NCBI RefSeq assembly: GCF_900106595.1
Contig: NZ_FNNC01000003.1
Location: forward strand, 62,001 to 126,000
Length of the DNA stretch: 64,000 nt
Reading direction: 5' to 3'
From: Marinococcus luteus
GTDB taxonomy: Bacteria > Bacillota > Bacilli > Bacillales > Marinococcaceae
Made by a program: the position numbers and the translations under genes
The notes under the pieces: generated by a model
Told to the model about the DNA's origin: nothing
Seen by the model: the letters and a program-made list of their open reading frames with translations, nothing else
The model's database searches: none
Shown here: positions 23,592 to 31,702 of the stretch, piece after piece
Numbering within the stretch: position 1 is the first letter of the stretch
Layout of the letters: every line of letters starts with the position of its first letter

Positions 23592-24780
23592 CGGCCGACA
23601 CCTCCTTCCCGGAAAGCAGCGCCATGACGGAGCCTCTTACAACAATACCTACAATTTTGTTTTCTTCATCAATTACGGCTACTGGTGTGTTTTTGTATGT
23701 AAGCAGCTCGATCATTTCCTTGACTACAGTATCTTTTTGCACCGTCGGCACGTCTTCATGCAGTACGCTTCGAATATCTTCGGATCCCTGCTCAACCAAA
23801 TCCGATACTTCATCCGCATGGACAATGCCGAGCAGCGTGCGGTCTTTATTGGTTACATACAGGCTTGAAATACCTTCTTTTTTCATACGCTGCAGCGCCA
23901 CCCGCGGCCCATCCTTATCAATCGTAAGCACTTCCGGACGTTTCATGACAGCTTCTGCGGTAAATACCTTGGAGCGGTCCACGTCTTCCACAAATTTGGC
24001 CACGTAGTCATCGGCGGGATGCTGAAGAATATCCTCCGGCGTGCCGATCTGAACAATCCGTCCGTCTTTCATGATCGTAATGCGGTCGCCGAGCCGGAGC
24101 GCTTCATCCAAATCGTGGGTAATAAACACAATCGTCTTTTTCATCCGGCCCTGCAGCTCGAGCAGCTCATCCTGCATTTCCTTCCGGATCAGCGGGTCAA
24201 GCGCGGAGAAAGCTTCATCCATCAGCAGAATATCGGTATCCGCCGCCAGCGCCCTCGCCAGGCCGACGCGCTGCTGCATCCCGCCCGACAGCTCATCCGG
24301 ATACATGTTGCCATAGCCGCCGAGGCCGACCAGCTGCAGAGCTTCATCTGCTTTTTTCTTTTTCTCCTCCTCTTCGAGTCCCTGGATTTCCAGACCGTAT
24401 GCCACATTATCGAGGATTGTACGGAACGGAAATAGTCCGAATTGTTGGAAAACCATGCTCATTTTTTCCCTGCGTATCTTTCTCAGCCCTTTATCGTCCA
24501 TGCGGGCCAGATCATCGCCGTCCACCCAGACGCTTCCTTCGGTCGGATCAATTAACCGGTTCAGAAGTCTCACAAGAGTCGATTTTCCACTTCCGGAAAG
24601 CCCCATAATGACAAATATTTCTCCGGCCTCCACCGAAAAACTGGTCCGGTTCACGCCGACCGTGCAGCCCGTTTCTTCCAGGATCTCATCCTTCGATTTT
24701 CCCTGTTCCAGCAGTTTAATTGCACGGCTTGGGCGTTTTCCGAAGACCTTGGTTAAGTCCTCCACTTGTATCTTCGCCAA
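23584..24780 (-). CDS. opuAA: Glycine betaine ABC transporter, ATPase with CBS domains
   Basis: A 398-residue OpuAA/ProV-type ATPase. Walker A is GLSGSGKSTLVRLLNR, Q-loop VFQQFGLFPFRT, signature LSGGMQQRVGLARAL, Walker B ILLMDEAFSALD and switch His in FITHDLDEALRLGD. Residues ~275-395 form two CBS domains (AVMKRPEVLTIDKDG and VLHEDVPTVQKDTVVKEM), which sense ionic strength or c-di-AMP in this family. The TTG start at 24780 follows GAGGTG. First gene of the operon, divergent from gbsR. Confidence 0.95.
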   Translation of the reverse strand: MAKIQVEDLTKVFGKRPSRAIKLLEQGKSKDEILEETGCTVGVNRTSFSVEAGEIFVIMGLSGSGKSTLVRLLNRLIDPTEGSVWVDGDDLARMDDKGLRKIRREKMSMVFQQFGLFPFRTILDNVAYGLEIQGLEEEEKKKKADEALQLVGLGGYGNMYPDELSGGMQQRVGLARALAADTDILLMDEAFSALDPLIRKEMQDELLELQGRMKKTIVFITHDLDEALRLGDRITIMKDGRIVQIGTPEDILQHPADDYVAKFVEDVDRSKVFTAEAVMKRPEVLTIDKDGPRVALQRMKKEGISSLYVTNKDRTLLGIVHADEVSDLVEQGSEDIRSVLHEDVPTVQKDTVVKEMIELLTYKNTPVAVIDEENKIVGIVVRGSVMALLSGKEVSAVE

Positions 24781-24898
24781 CGTTTCACACCTCGTTTACT
24801 ATGTCTGTGTCTGTATTTATTATCACTCTTTTACTATATATTATTAGGCTAAAAGTTACAAAACTTTTATCACGCCATATGAGGCTGTTTTGAGCGTA

Positions 24899-24928
24899 AA
24901 GTATATACTGTACATACATTATATACTT
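24899..24928. promoter_or_regulatory. Inverted repeat between opuA and gbsR, candidate operator
   Basis: AAGTATATA (24899-24907) and TATATACTT (24920-24928) are a perfect 9-bp inverted repeat with a 12-nt spacer. It sits mid-way in the 257-bp divergent region. GbsR-family repressors act on neighbouring betaine genes, so this is the best operator candidate. The AT-rich halves also resemble -10 elements. Confidence 0.5.
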
Positions 24929-25037
24929 ATATCTATTATTACCTGCTGATTAGAAGAGCTAACGACCTAATATTCAATTTTTTTATTTTACAGCAGTTTG
25001 CTAAACTTTAAGCATACATGCAAAAAGGGGGTCCTGT

Positions 25038-25580
25038 ATGGAAACGGAACAGCAGCATATTCAAAACAGGCTGGATGAAGCGAAAAACCAGTTCATTTCC
25101 ACGATTGCCCAGAATATGGGCTTATACGGCGTTTCCGATACGAATGGACGCCTGTATGGGACCATGTTGTTTGCCGATCGTCCCATGACACTCGACGATA
25201 TGAGTGAAGCGCTGGGCATGAGTAAAATGAGTATGAGCACTGGCATACGGGCCCTTATGGATGCTGGAATGGTCGAACGCGTATGGGAAAAAGGGGTACG
25301 TAAAGACCTCTACCAATCCAATGACGACTGGTATCAATCGTTTACCTCCGTTTTTGTGAACCGGTGGCGGGAAGCTTCGGATAATAATCAAAAAGCAGCC
25401 CGCCGCGCCAAAGAGGATTTTGAAGTATTTCTGGAGGAAGCGGAGGATCCCTATCTTATCGACGTGCTTCAGCACGATCTTGAAAAAATCAATTACGCGC
25501 TCAACTATTATGAATGGCTTGATGAAGTGATCCGCATTTTTGAAAGCGGTGAAATTTTTGCGATGATCCCCCCGAAGTAA
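25038..25580 (+). CDS. GbsR/OpuAR-type MarR-family repressor
   Basis: A 180-residue regulator of the GbsR branch of MarR proteins, which repress glycine-betaine synthesis or uptake genes and respond to choline or betaine. The winged helix lies at about 40-95: NGRLYGTMLFADRPMTLDDM, SEALGMSKMSMSTGIRALMD and MVERVWEKGVRKDLY. The long C-terminal helices (EEAEDPYLIDVLQHDLEKIN) fit the dimerisation part. Divergent transcription from opuA makes that operon the likely target. The ATG follows AAAGGGGG. Confidence 0.9.
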   Translation: METEQQHIQNRLDEAKNQFISTIAQNMGLYGVSDTNGRLYGTMLFADRPMTLDDMSEALGMSKMSMSTGIRALMDAGMVERVWEKGVRKDLYQSNDDWYQSFTSVFVNRWREASDNNQKAARRAKEDFEVFLEEAEDPYLIDVLQHDLEKINYALNYYEWLDEVIRIFESGEIFAMIPPK

Positions 25581-25589
25581 GTCCCGCTT

Positions 25590-26486
25590 TTAAATTTCCA
25601 GCAACGGCAGCCGGTGCTCAAGCCTGAGCTGCTCCCTCACTCTGACTGCCGCCTCTGTCCCCGTGACAGCTTTTTGCCAGAGGAGTGCATACTGATACAG
25701 ATCATGCCATTCCAGAATATTCGCAAACTGCTGCAGCGAAGACAGCGGTATGCTTCGTACGCTATCATAACCGGCAAGCAGTTCATTAAAAACCATCCGG
25801 GCAAAGGGCTGATAGTCCCGTTCGCCGGAAAAGGAAAGAAGAATGGCCCGCAGCAGCGAAGCAAGATCATATAAGCTTACATGAACCCCCGGCATCGCTC
25901 CCGGAAACAGAACTCCTTCCCCCATATTCTCCTGCTCCCAATTCATTTCTCTGAAAACAAAACCTGTACCATCCGACTGAAGAACTCGCTCGATCACGGG
26001 ACACAGGGCATTGATACTTTGCCGGATCATCGTCTGGCCTTTCGGAAGCAGCATTTTCATCTGCCGGTATTCTGCCTTTATAGTCTGCTCCGCCAGTGAA
26101 ACGCTGTCTCTGCCGTTCATCGGCAGTTTTTCCTGCCAGCTGCGGTGCTTTGCTGCCAGGCAGGCGCCAAGCTGCTGGTAGTCTGCTTCTCCCTTTCGAG
26201 CGTTCCCACGGCTTACCGGTTTCTTCTGATACATATAGGCCCGGCCTGCCTCCCCGGCATCCGCCAGTTTATCTCCCTCTACTGTCTTTTTTATGCTGAT
26301 ATCGTTCTCAGCCTCAAGCCACCGGACCGTTTCATTCTCCGGGAGTACAAGCTCTCCGGTCACAAGCTCCCACTCCGATCCTTCTTTGTCCCTTAAGCTG
26401 CAGAGCCCGGCTCCTCGTTGCCCGGGTGAAGCTGCTTCTATGTCGTACACCTGCTGAATCCAACGGCGGGTCGATTCTGTGCTCAT
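25590..26486 (-). CDS. Unassigned protein, possibly a degenerate CotS-like kinase fold
   Basis: A 298-residue soluble protein that I cannot assign firmly. The C-terminal third (HVSLYDLASLLRAILLSFSG, PFARMVFNELLAGYDSV, IPLSSLQQFANILEWHDLYQ) resembles the end of CotS/aminoglycoside-phosphotransferase-type kinases, where a DLA-x-LLR helix follows the metal site. The middle (QIIKAEYRQMK-like helix, then GTGFVFREMNWEQENMGEG) sits where such kinases have HxDxxxxN, but no such motif is present, so it would be inactive. The ATG at 26486 follows GGGGAAG. It converges with gbsR and is divergent from the luciferase-like gene. Confidence 0.4.
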   Translation of the reverse strand: MSTESTRRWIQQVYDIEAASPGQRGAGLCSLRDKEGSEWELVTGELVLPENETVRWLEAENDISIKKTVEGDKLADAGEAGRAYMYQKKPVSRGNARKGEADYQQLGACLAAKHRSWQEKLPMNGRDSVSLAEQTIKAEYRQMKMLLPKGQTMIRQSINALCPVIERVLQSDGTGFVFREMNWEQENMGEGVLFPGAMPGVHVSLYDLASLLRAILLSFSGERDYQPFARMVFNELLAGYDSVRSIPLSSLQQFANILEWHDLYQYALLWQKAVTGTEAAVRVREQLRLEHRLPLLEI

Positions 26487-26580
26487 TGCTCTTCCCCATT
26501 TCATTTACTGTAGATTTTTTCATTTTTCTTTTACACTGGACTAGCATAGAAAAGCATTCTGTTTAGTTGGAGGAAAACGC

Positions 26581-27579
26581 ATGAATATCAGTATTCTTGA
26601 TCAGTCACCGATTGCAGAAGGCGAGAACCCCGAAAAAGCCTTCGAACACACCCGTGAACTCGTTCAATTGGCGGAGAATTGGGGCTTTCACCGCTTTTGG
26701 GTTGCCGAGCATCACAGCACCAGCGGCCTGGCCGGCTCATCGCCGGAAATTCTGATGGCGCACCTCGCAAGCGTCACCACAAGCATTCGTATTGGCTCGG
26801 GAGGCGTCCTGCTCCCGCAGTACAGCCCATACAAAGTAGCGGAAAATTTTAAAGTGCTTGAAGCTTTATTTCCCGGCCGGATTGACCTTGGCATCGGAAG
26901 ATCTCCCGGCGGGGGCAACACGATCCGGGAAGCCTTGACAGATGGCAATAAAAAGAGTTTGTCCGCCTTCCCCCGCCTTCTTCAGGAAGTCCAGGGGTTT
27001 ATTGACCGCTCCCTGCCCCGAGATCATCCCTATGCTTCAATTAAAGCCTCCCCGATGAGCAGCTCCCTGCCGGAAACCTGGGTGCTTGGTTTATCCGAGC
27101 GGGGCGCCCGGGATGCCGGCAAACAAAGTGCCGGCTTTATGTTCGGCCAGTTTATCAGCCCGGACCAGGGCGCCTTGGCGGTCCGTAAATACCATTCCTC
27201 TTTTGTACCAAGCGACCGGCAGCCCCGTCCGGTGACCGCCGCCTGTGTATTTATTGTCTGTGCGGCTACCGACGAAGAGGCTGAGCACCTGGCACTGAGC
27301 CAGGACCAGTGGCTTTTAAATGTCGAAAAGGGCACAAATACGAAAGTGCCTGCCCCGGAGAGCGTAAAACCCGGCTCCTGGACTCAGGAAGAACGAGAAA
27401 AAGTGCGGGAGAATCGGCGGCGCGCTGTTATTGGCTCCCCGGACGCCGTGCAGAAACAGCTGCGTGAACTGCGGGATAAGCTCGGGCTCGATGAACTGAT
27501 GGGTATTACCAACATTTATGATTTTGAAGCAAAAAAGAAATCTTTCCAATACACTGCCGATATTGCCGCCAACCTTTAA
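26581..27579 (+). CDS. Luciferase-like (LLM class) flavin-dependent oxidoreductase
   Basis: A 332-residue TIM-barrel enzyme of the bacterial-luciferase family, MsnO8-type subgroup. Motifs: ISILDQSPIAEGENPEKAFE, FHRFWVAEHHSTSGLAGSSP, SVTTSIRIGSGGVLLPQYSP, ALFPGRIDLGIGRSPGGG. These enzymes use FMNH2 and O2 on unknown substrates. The ATG has GGAGG 8 nt upstream. It is a single-gene unit ending at a bidirectional terminator. Confidence 0.88.
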   Translation: MNISILDQSPIAEGENPEKAFEHTRELVQLAENWGFHRFWVAEHHSTSGLAGSSPEILMAHLASVTTSIRIGSGGVLLPQYSPYKVAENFKVLEALFPGRIDLGIGRSPGGGNTIREALTDGNKKSLSAFPRLLQEVQGFIDRSLPRDHPYASIKASPMSSSLPETWVLGLSERGARDAGKQSAGFMFGQFISPDQGALAVRKYHSSFVPSDRQPRPVTAACVFIVCAATDEEAEHLALSQDQWLLNVEKGTNTKVPAPESVKPGSWTQEEREKVRENRRRAVIGSPDAVQKQLRELRDKLGLDELMGITNIYDFEAKKKSFQYTADIAANL

Positions 27580-27582
27580 ATA

Positions 27583-27621
27583 AAAAAATCCGCGCGCTCC
27601 AAAATGAGCGTGCGGATTTTT
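27583..27621. terminator. Bidirectional terminator
   Basis: AATCCGCGCGCTC and GAGCGTGCGGATT pair with two mismatches, flanked by A-run and T-run. It serves the luciferase-like and MFS genes. Confidence 0.85.
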
Positions 27622-27629
27622 ACGTTTTC

Positions 27630-28847
27630 CTAGTAAGAATCTGATACCGGTACTCCCTGTCTGCTTTCCTGTACATCTTTTTCACTGGATCGGAAGGACA
27701 GCCACGAAAGCATCAGACCTAAGAGTGTAATGACAGCACCGGCCATGCCAATCAGCGGCAGGCTCAGCCCAAGACTGATCACAACACCACCGACCCAGGC
27801 GCCAAAGGCGTTCGCCAGGTTAAAAGCAGAGACCGCGGAAGCACTTGCAATGGAAGGAGCGCCCTCTGCTGCCCGGATGACCGTAGTCTGCAGAATTGGC
27901 ACCGTACCAAAGGCACCCATTCCCAGCAGAAGCACCGATACCGGTGCGAGCCATGGGATGGTGCTCGTTAAGGTGAGCGTCGACAGAATCACGGTCAGGG
28001 AAGCCATTACGACCATCAGCGGCTTCAGCAGGGACTCTGCGTTCAGACGCCCGGACAGCATATTCCCAAGCACGCCTCCGACGCCGAACAAAAAGAGGGA
28101 AAGCGTTATACCTACCGGACCAAAGCCTGTTATATCCTGAAGCAGCGGCTCAATATACGTGTAGGCGGTAAAAACACCCGAATAACCAAACACCGTAATA
28201 GCAAGGGCAAACAGTACCTGCTTTCTTTTGAAAACGCCAAGCTCTTTTCTCATCGATGTTGGTTCTTCGGCATTCATGTTTGGTACGTAAAAGATAATTC
28301 CGAGCAGACTGATAACGCCGAGTCCGGCGATCCCGGCAAATACGACTCTCCAGTCAAACAAATCTCCGATATACGCACCGAACGGCACGCCAATCATTAA
28401 GGAAATCGTCAGTCCGCCGTTAATGGCAGCCACCGCTCCGGATTTTTTCGATGGAGGGACAACTTCGCTTGCCATAACCATCGCAATGGCAAAGAACGGA
28501 CCGTGCATCAATGCAGAAAAGACGCGTGCCCACAGCAGTACCGTGTAATTTGGCGCCAGGGCGCTGGCCACACTTGAACCGATAAACAACAGCATCAGTC
28601 CAATTAATACATACTTCCTTGGAAACTTCACCAAAAGAGATATAGCAATTGGCGAGAGCACGGCGACGCCGAGCGCATACATGCTGACAATCAGACCCGC
28701 GGCGGAAATAGTGATGCCAAAAGAGTCAGAGACATTCGACAAAATCCCCATGGCGACATATTCAGTAGTACCGATAGCGAACGTAGAAATCATAAACATG
28801 GCAATCATCACCATTGGGCGGAACGTTTGGCCATTGCGTACGATCAT
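27630..28847 (-). CDS. MFS transporter, DHA1 (AraJ/NepI-like)
   Basis: A 405-residue twelve-helix transporter. The N-terminal helix TTEYVAMGILSNVSDSFGI is typical of the arabinose-efflux (AraJ/PbuE/NepI) branch, with RVFSALMHGPFFAIAMVMAS and NGGLTISLMIGVPFGAYIGD in the first half. Members export sugars, purine nucleosides or drugs, and the substrate is not readable. The start is the ATG at 28847 behind AAGGAGG; an upstream extension lacks a ribosome site. Confidence 0.87.
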   Translation of the reverse strand: MIVRNGQTFRPMVMIAMFMISTFAIGTTEYVAMGILSNVSDSFGITISAAGLIVSMYALGVAVLSPIAISLLVKFPRKYVLIGLMLLFIGSSVASALAPNYTVLLWARVFSALMHGPFFAIAMVMASEVVPPSKKSGAVAAINGGLTISLMIGVPFGAYIGDLFDWRVVFAGIAGLGVISLLGIIFYVPNMNAEEPTSMRKELGVFKRKQVLFALAITVFGYSGVFTAYTYIEPLLQDITGFGPVGITLSLFLFGVGGVLGNMLSGRLNAESLLKPLMVVMASLTVILSTLTLTSTIPWLAPVSVLLLGMGAFGTVPILQTTVIRAAEGAPSIASASAVSAFNLANAFGAWVGGVVISLGLSLPLIGMAGAVITLLGLMLSWLSFRSSEKDVQESRQGVPVSDSY

Positions 28848-29095
28848 TGTTATCCCTCCTTGATATATTGTTAATAAATTTTTCACTTTGTTTTTCCCAC
28901 AACGAGTTCTTATTCTATAGGCTGGGCTTTTATACGTCTAGACTGTAAAACGCTTACGACACAAAATTGTCACATTTTTTCTATTGAATTTTTCATTTCT
29001 ATCATGTAAGTGCTATCATTTCTTTTTTATCAACTTTTGTATTTATATAAGAAAATCATCTTTATCATGTTTTTTATACAATTGTCTTTTATTAG

Positions 29096-29347
29096 GGGTT
29101 TGAGCAGAAATCGATAATTATCGGAGAACTCAAATTCCTTTATGTACTGAGTGTCCTGTTTCCGCTCAGCGTTATTGTGATGCTCGTCGTCGGCAAATTT
29201 AAACCGATGGAGCATCCTTTCGAATTCAAAAACGAAGCGCCCGTGGATATGGTGCCGTGGAAATATGCCAAACCGGCTGCCGCCGGCCTGATTATCGGCA
29301 TCGGCATCCTTTATGTGATCTTCTCTCCTCTCGGAGTCGCTTCCTAA
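29096..29347 (+). pseudogene. 3' fragment of a solute:sodium symporter (SSS family)
   Basis: An open stretch of 83 codons without a start reads ELKFLYVLSVLFPLSVIVML, VVGKFKPMEHPFEFKNEA, VDMVPWKYAKPAAAGLIIG, ending in a membrane helix and stop. This is the C-terminal end of an SSS symporter of the type with a VDxxPWKYAK motif before the last helix (normally over 500 residues). A stop lies directly upstream (29093-29095) and no part of the rest of the gene is seen. The terminator downstream is intact, so the 5' part was deleted. Confidence 0.75.
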
Positions 29348-29352
29348 ACTCA

Positions 29353-29393
29353 AAAAAGAGCACCGCAGCCGGATCCGGCTGCGGTGCTCTTTT
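29353..29393. terminator. Bidirectional terminator
   Basis: AAAAGAGCACCGCAGCCG and CGGCTGCGGTGCTCTTTT form a perfect long stem with a 4-nt loop. It lies between the symporter remnant and the dehydrogenase gene. Confidence 0.95.
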
Positions 29394-29396
29394 CAT

Positions 29397-30413
29397 TTAC
29401 TGCCAGTGCTCGAGGACAATTTTACCGATCGTTTTACCTGATTCCACCCGCCGGTGCGCTTCTTTCATCTGTTCGGCATTCAGCGGTGTCAGCGTTTCCG
29501 TCAACGTCGGTTTGATCGTCGCCTGGTCAAACAGGTCAGCCAGCTCATCCAAAATGACGTGCTGCCTGATCATATCTTCCGTCTGATACATCGGCCGCGT
29601 GAACATAAATTCCCACATGAAAGCAGCGCTTTTTGCCTGCAGGTCGGTCAGCGGAAGCGGCTCTTCTGTTTCCACAATGGAACAGATGGTTCCCTGCGGA
29701 CGAATGCACTCTGCCATTCCCGACCAGTGCTGGGCCGTATCGGTAAAGCAGAGAATATAATCGACCCCGTCATACCCTGCGTCTTGGAGCTGCTTGAACA
29801 GAGGCTGATGGTGGTTGATCACTTTATCTGCACCCATCTGTTCGCACCAGGCGGTTGTTTCTTCACGTGAAGCAGTAGCGACTACATTAAGGCCGGCCCA
29901 TTTGGCGAGCTGAATCGCAATGGATCCAACGCCGCCGGCGCCGTTTAACACGAGTACGGACGCACCGCGATTCCGTTCCGGTACAATTCCGATCCGGTCG
30001 AACAACGCTTCATACGCAGTTATAGCAGTTAAAGGCATCGCTGCACTTTCGGCCATGGAGAGCTGCGCAGGCCGTCTTCCCACTACCCGCTCGTCTACCA
30101 GGTGGTATTGCTGATTGGATCCGGACCGCTGATTGCTTCCGGCGTAATACACTTCATCGCCGGGCTGAAACAGCGACGCCTCTCCGCCCACCGATTCTAC
30201 GACACCGGCTGCATCAAAGCCAAGAATCTGTGGCTCTGCTTCTTCCGTGCCTTCACTGCCTCCGCGGATTTTTGTATCCACCGGATTTACGGAGACCGCC
30301 TGGACACGCACAAGCAGATCCCGGCCCTTTGGTTCGGATTTGGAAATATCAAACATTTCAAGGCTTGCTTCTTCTTCAATTGGAAGATGTTTTTTAAACC
30401 CTATTGCTTTCAT
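29397..30413 (-). CDS. Zinc-type alcohol dehydrogenase/quinone reductase family protein
   Basis: A 338-residue medium-chain dehydrogenase of the zeta-crystallin-like group (zinc-binding ADH family protein). It shows VRVQAVSVNPVDTKIRGG, ILGFDAAGVVESVG, FQPGDEVYYAG, the NAD(P)-binding LVLNGAGGVGSIAIQLAKWA and QPLFKQLQDAGYDGVDYILC. The structural-zinc cysteines of classical ADHs are absent, so it is probably an NADPH-dependent quinone or enone reductase. The ATG at 30413 follows GAAGGGACC. Divergent from trhA. Confidence 0.88.
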   Translation of the reverse strand: MKAIGFKKHLPIEEEASLEMFDISKSEPKGRDLLVRVQAVSVNPVDTKIRGGSEGTEEAEPQILGFDAAGVVESVGGEASLFQPGDEVYYAGSNQRSGSNQQYHLVDERVVGRRPAQLSMAESAAMPLTAITAYEALFDRIGIVPERNRGASVLVLNGAGGVGSIAIQLAKWAGLNVVATASREETTAWCEQMGADKVINHHQPLFKQLQDAGYDGVDYILCFTDTAQHWSGMAECIRPQGTICSIVETEEPLPLTDLQAKSAAFMWEFMFTRPMYQTEDMIRQHVILDELADLFDQATIKPTLTETLTPLNAEQMKEAHRRVESGKTIGKIVLEHWQ

Positions 30414-30572
30414 TATGGTCCCTTCTTTCCTCACTTGGTTAAAGCTGTTCGGAGTTCTCATACCCGCCCTCTTCCACCCGGCAAACAAATCCACAGCCAT
30501 TTATGCCTGTTCGAAACTCTGCTGAAAATAAGTTATAATGAAGAAACTATTCTTAATGAAAGAAGGCGGCGT

Positions 30573-31220
30573 ATGCAGGACCAAACCCACACATTTACCA
30601 GACGGGAGGAATTCGCTAACGCAGTCACGCACGGCATCGGTGCTCTGCTGAGCGCTGCTGCGCTTATTATTATGATCGTTTTCGCTTCCATGAACGCTTC
30701 CGCCCTACACGTGGTAAGCGTTTCTATTTTCGGCACATCCATGCTTCTCTCCTACGTATGCTCCACCCTGCTTCACAGCTTTCCACCGGGCAGACTCAAG
30801 GATTTGTTTGAAGTCTTTGACCACTCCGCCATTTACCTGTTTATTGCCGGCACATACACGCCGTTTTTGTTTCATGCAATCGATGGCACCTTAAGCTGGG
30901 TCTTATTCAGCATCGTCTGGGGCATTGCCGCCATCGGCATTATTTTTAAAGCCTTCTTCACCAAGCGGTTCCGTATTCTGTCGACCGTTTTTTACATAGG
31001 CATGGGGTGGATCATCGTTATCGCCTGGCCGGCGCTTGTGAGTGCGCTGCCCTCCGGCGGCCTGCTGCTGCTTGTTATTGGAGGCGTATTGTACACGGCC
31101 GGCACTATCTTCTATATGTGGCGGAGTTTTCCCTATCATCACGCCGTCTGGCACTTTTTTGTTCTCGCCGGCTCCGCCGCCCATTTTTTTGCCGTGTTTT
31201 TTTACGTTATCCCTTTATAG
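30573..31220 (+). CDS. Hemolysin III / TrhA family membrane protein
   Basis: A 215-residue seven-helix protein of the PAQR (adiponectin-receptor-like) superfamily, similar to B. subtilis YplQ. Conserved metal-site motifs: EEFANAVTHGIGALLS, SMLLSYVCSTLLHSF, FEVFDHSAIYLFIAGTYTPF and SFPYHHAVWHFFVLAGSAAH (His cluster near the end). These proteins bind Zn and affect membrane fluidity; hemolysis is not established for Bacillus members. The ATG at 30573 has AAGAAGGCGG upstream. Confidence 0.9.
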   Translation: MQDQTHTFTRREEFANAVTHGIGALLSAAALIIMIVFASMNASALHVVSVSIFGTSMLLSYVCSTLLHSFPPGRLKDLFEVFDHSAIYLFIAGTYTPFLFHAIDGTLSWVLFSIVWGIAAIGIIFKAFFTKRFRILSTVFYIGMGWIIVIAWPALVSALPSGGLLLLVIGGVLYTAGTIFYMWRSFPYHHAVWHFFVLAGSAAHFFAVFFYVIPL

Positions 31221-31225
31221 CAGAC

Positions 31226-31262
31226 GAAAGCCCGCGCTTTTCAGAGAGCACGGGCTTTTTTA
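31226..31262 (+). terminator. Terminator after trhA
   Basis: AAAGCCCG-C-GCT and AGC-A-CGGGCTTT, followed by TTTT. Confidence 0.85.
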
Positions 31263-31332
31263 CATTGCCCGTTAACAAAGACCCGGGGTTATGATAATAA
31301 TAATAGTAAATATATACAAAGGATGTTTTTGC

Positions 31333-31629
31333 TTGCCGACACGTGCCCACACCTATATCAATTCTGCCCTCGCTGTTTTGGCTGTCTATGCTGTACTGCT
31401 TTCGATCCGGCTTTTTTTCACCTCCAGCGAGCTTCTTGCCTATGTCACCCACCCGCTCGTTTTAATCGTTCCAGTAGGTCTCACAGTCGCTGGCTTGAGG
31501 TATTTTATCGTTTATACCGAAGAGAAAAATAAAAAACGCTTCCTCTTTTCGCTGATTGCCGGAAGCATCGCCCTATTTCTTTTGTTTTTACTGTTTTTAT
31601 ATATTATTTCAAGGCTCGTTTCCCTCTGA
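31333..31629 (+). CDS. Small membrane protein of unknown function
   Basis: A 98-residue protein with three predicted membrane segments (about 8-25, 33-52 and 68-95) and a basic loop TEEKNKKR between the last two. I do not recognise a family. I choose the TTG at 31333, 7 nt after AAAGGATG; an ATG at 31291 would add 14 residues but has no ribosome site. It lies alone between trhA and the MetE-like gene. Confidence 0.55.
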   Translation: MPTRAHTYINSALAVLAVYAVLLSIRLFFTSSELLAYVTHPLVLIVPVGLTVAGLRYFIVYTEEKNKKRFLFSLIAGSIALFLLFLLFLYIISRLVSL

Positions 31630-31702
31630 AGCAATTTACTTCTATTCAAAATTTTGATAAGCTTCAAGATATTTCAACAATGGCTTTTAAAGGAGAGAAA
31701 GT

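Noticed and set aside
28944-28957. cre-like TGTAAAACGCTTAC upstream of the MFS gene and symporter remnant
   Set aside because: It has one base too many between TG and CG for the consensus, and no sugar gene is intact nearby.
31630-31702. Possible S-box or T-box before the MetE-like gene
   Set aside because: The leader is only ~70 nt, without the conserved S-box helices, the T-box TGG sequence or a terminator.
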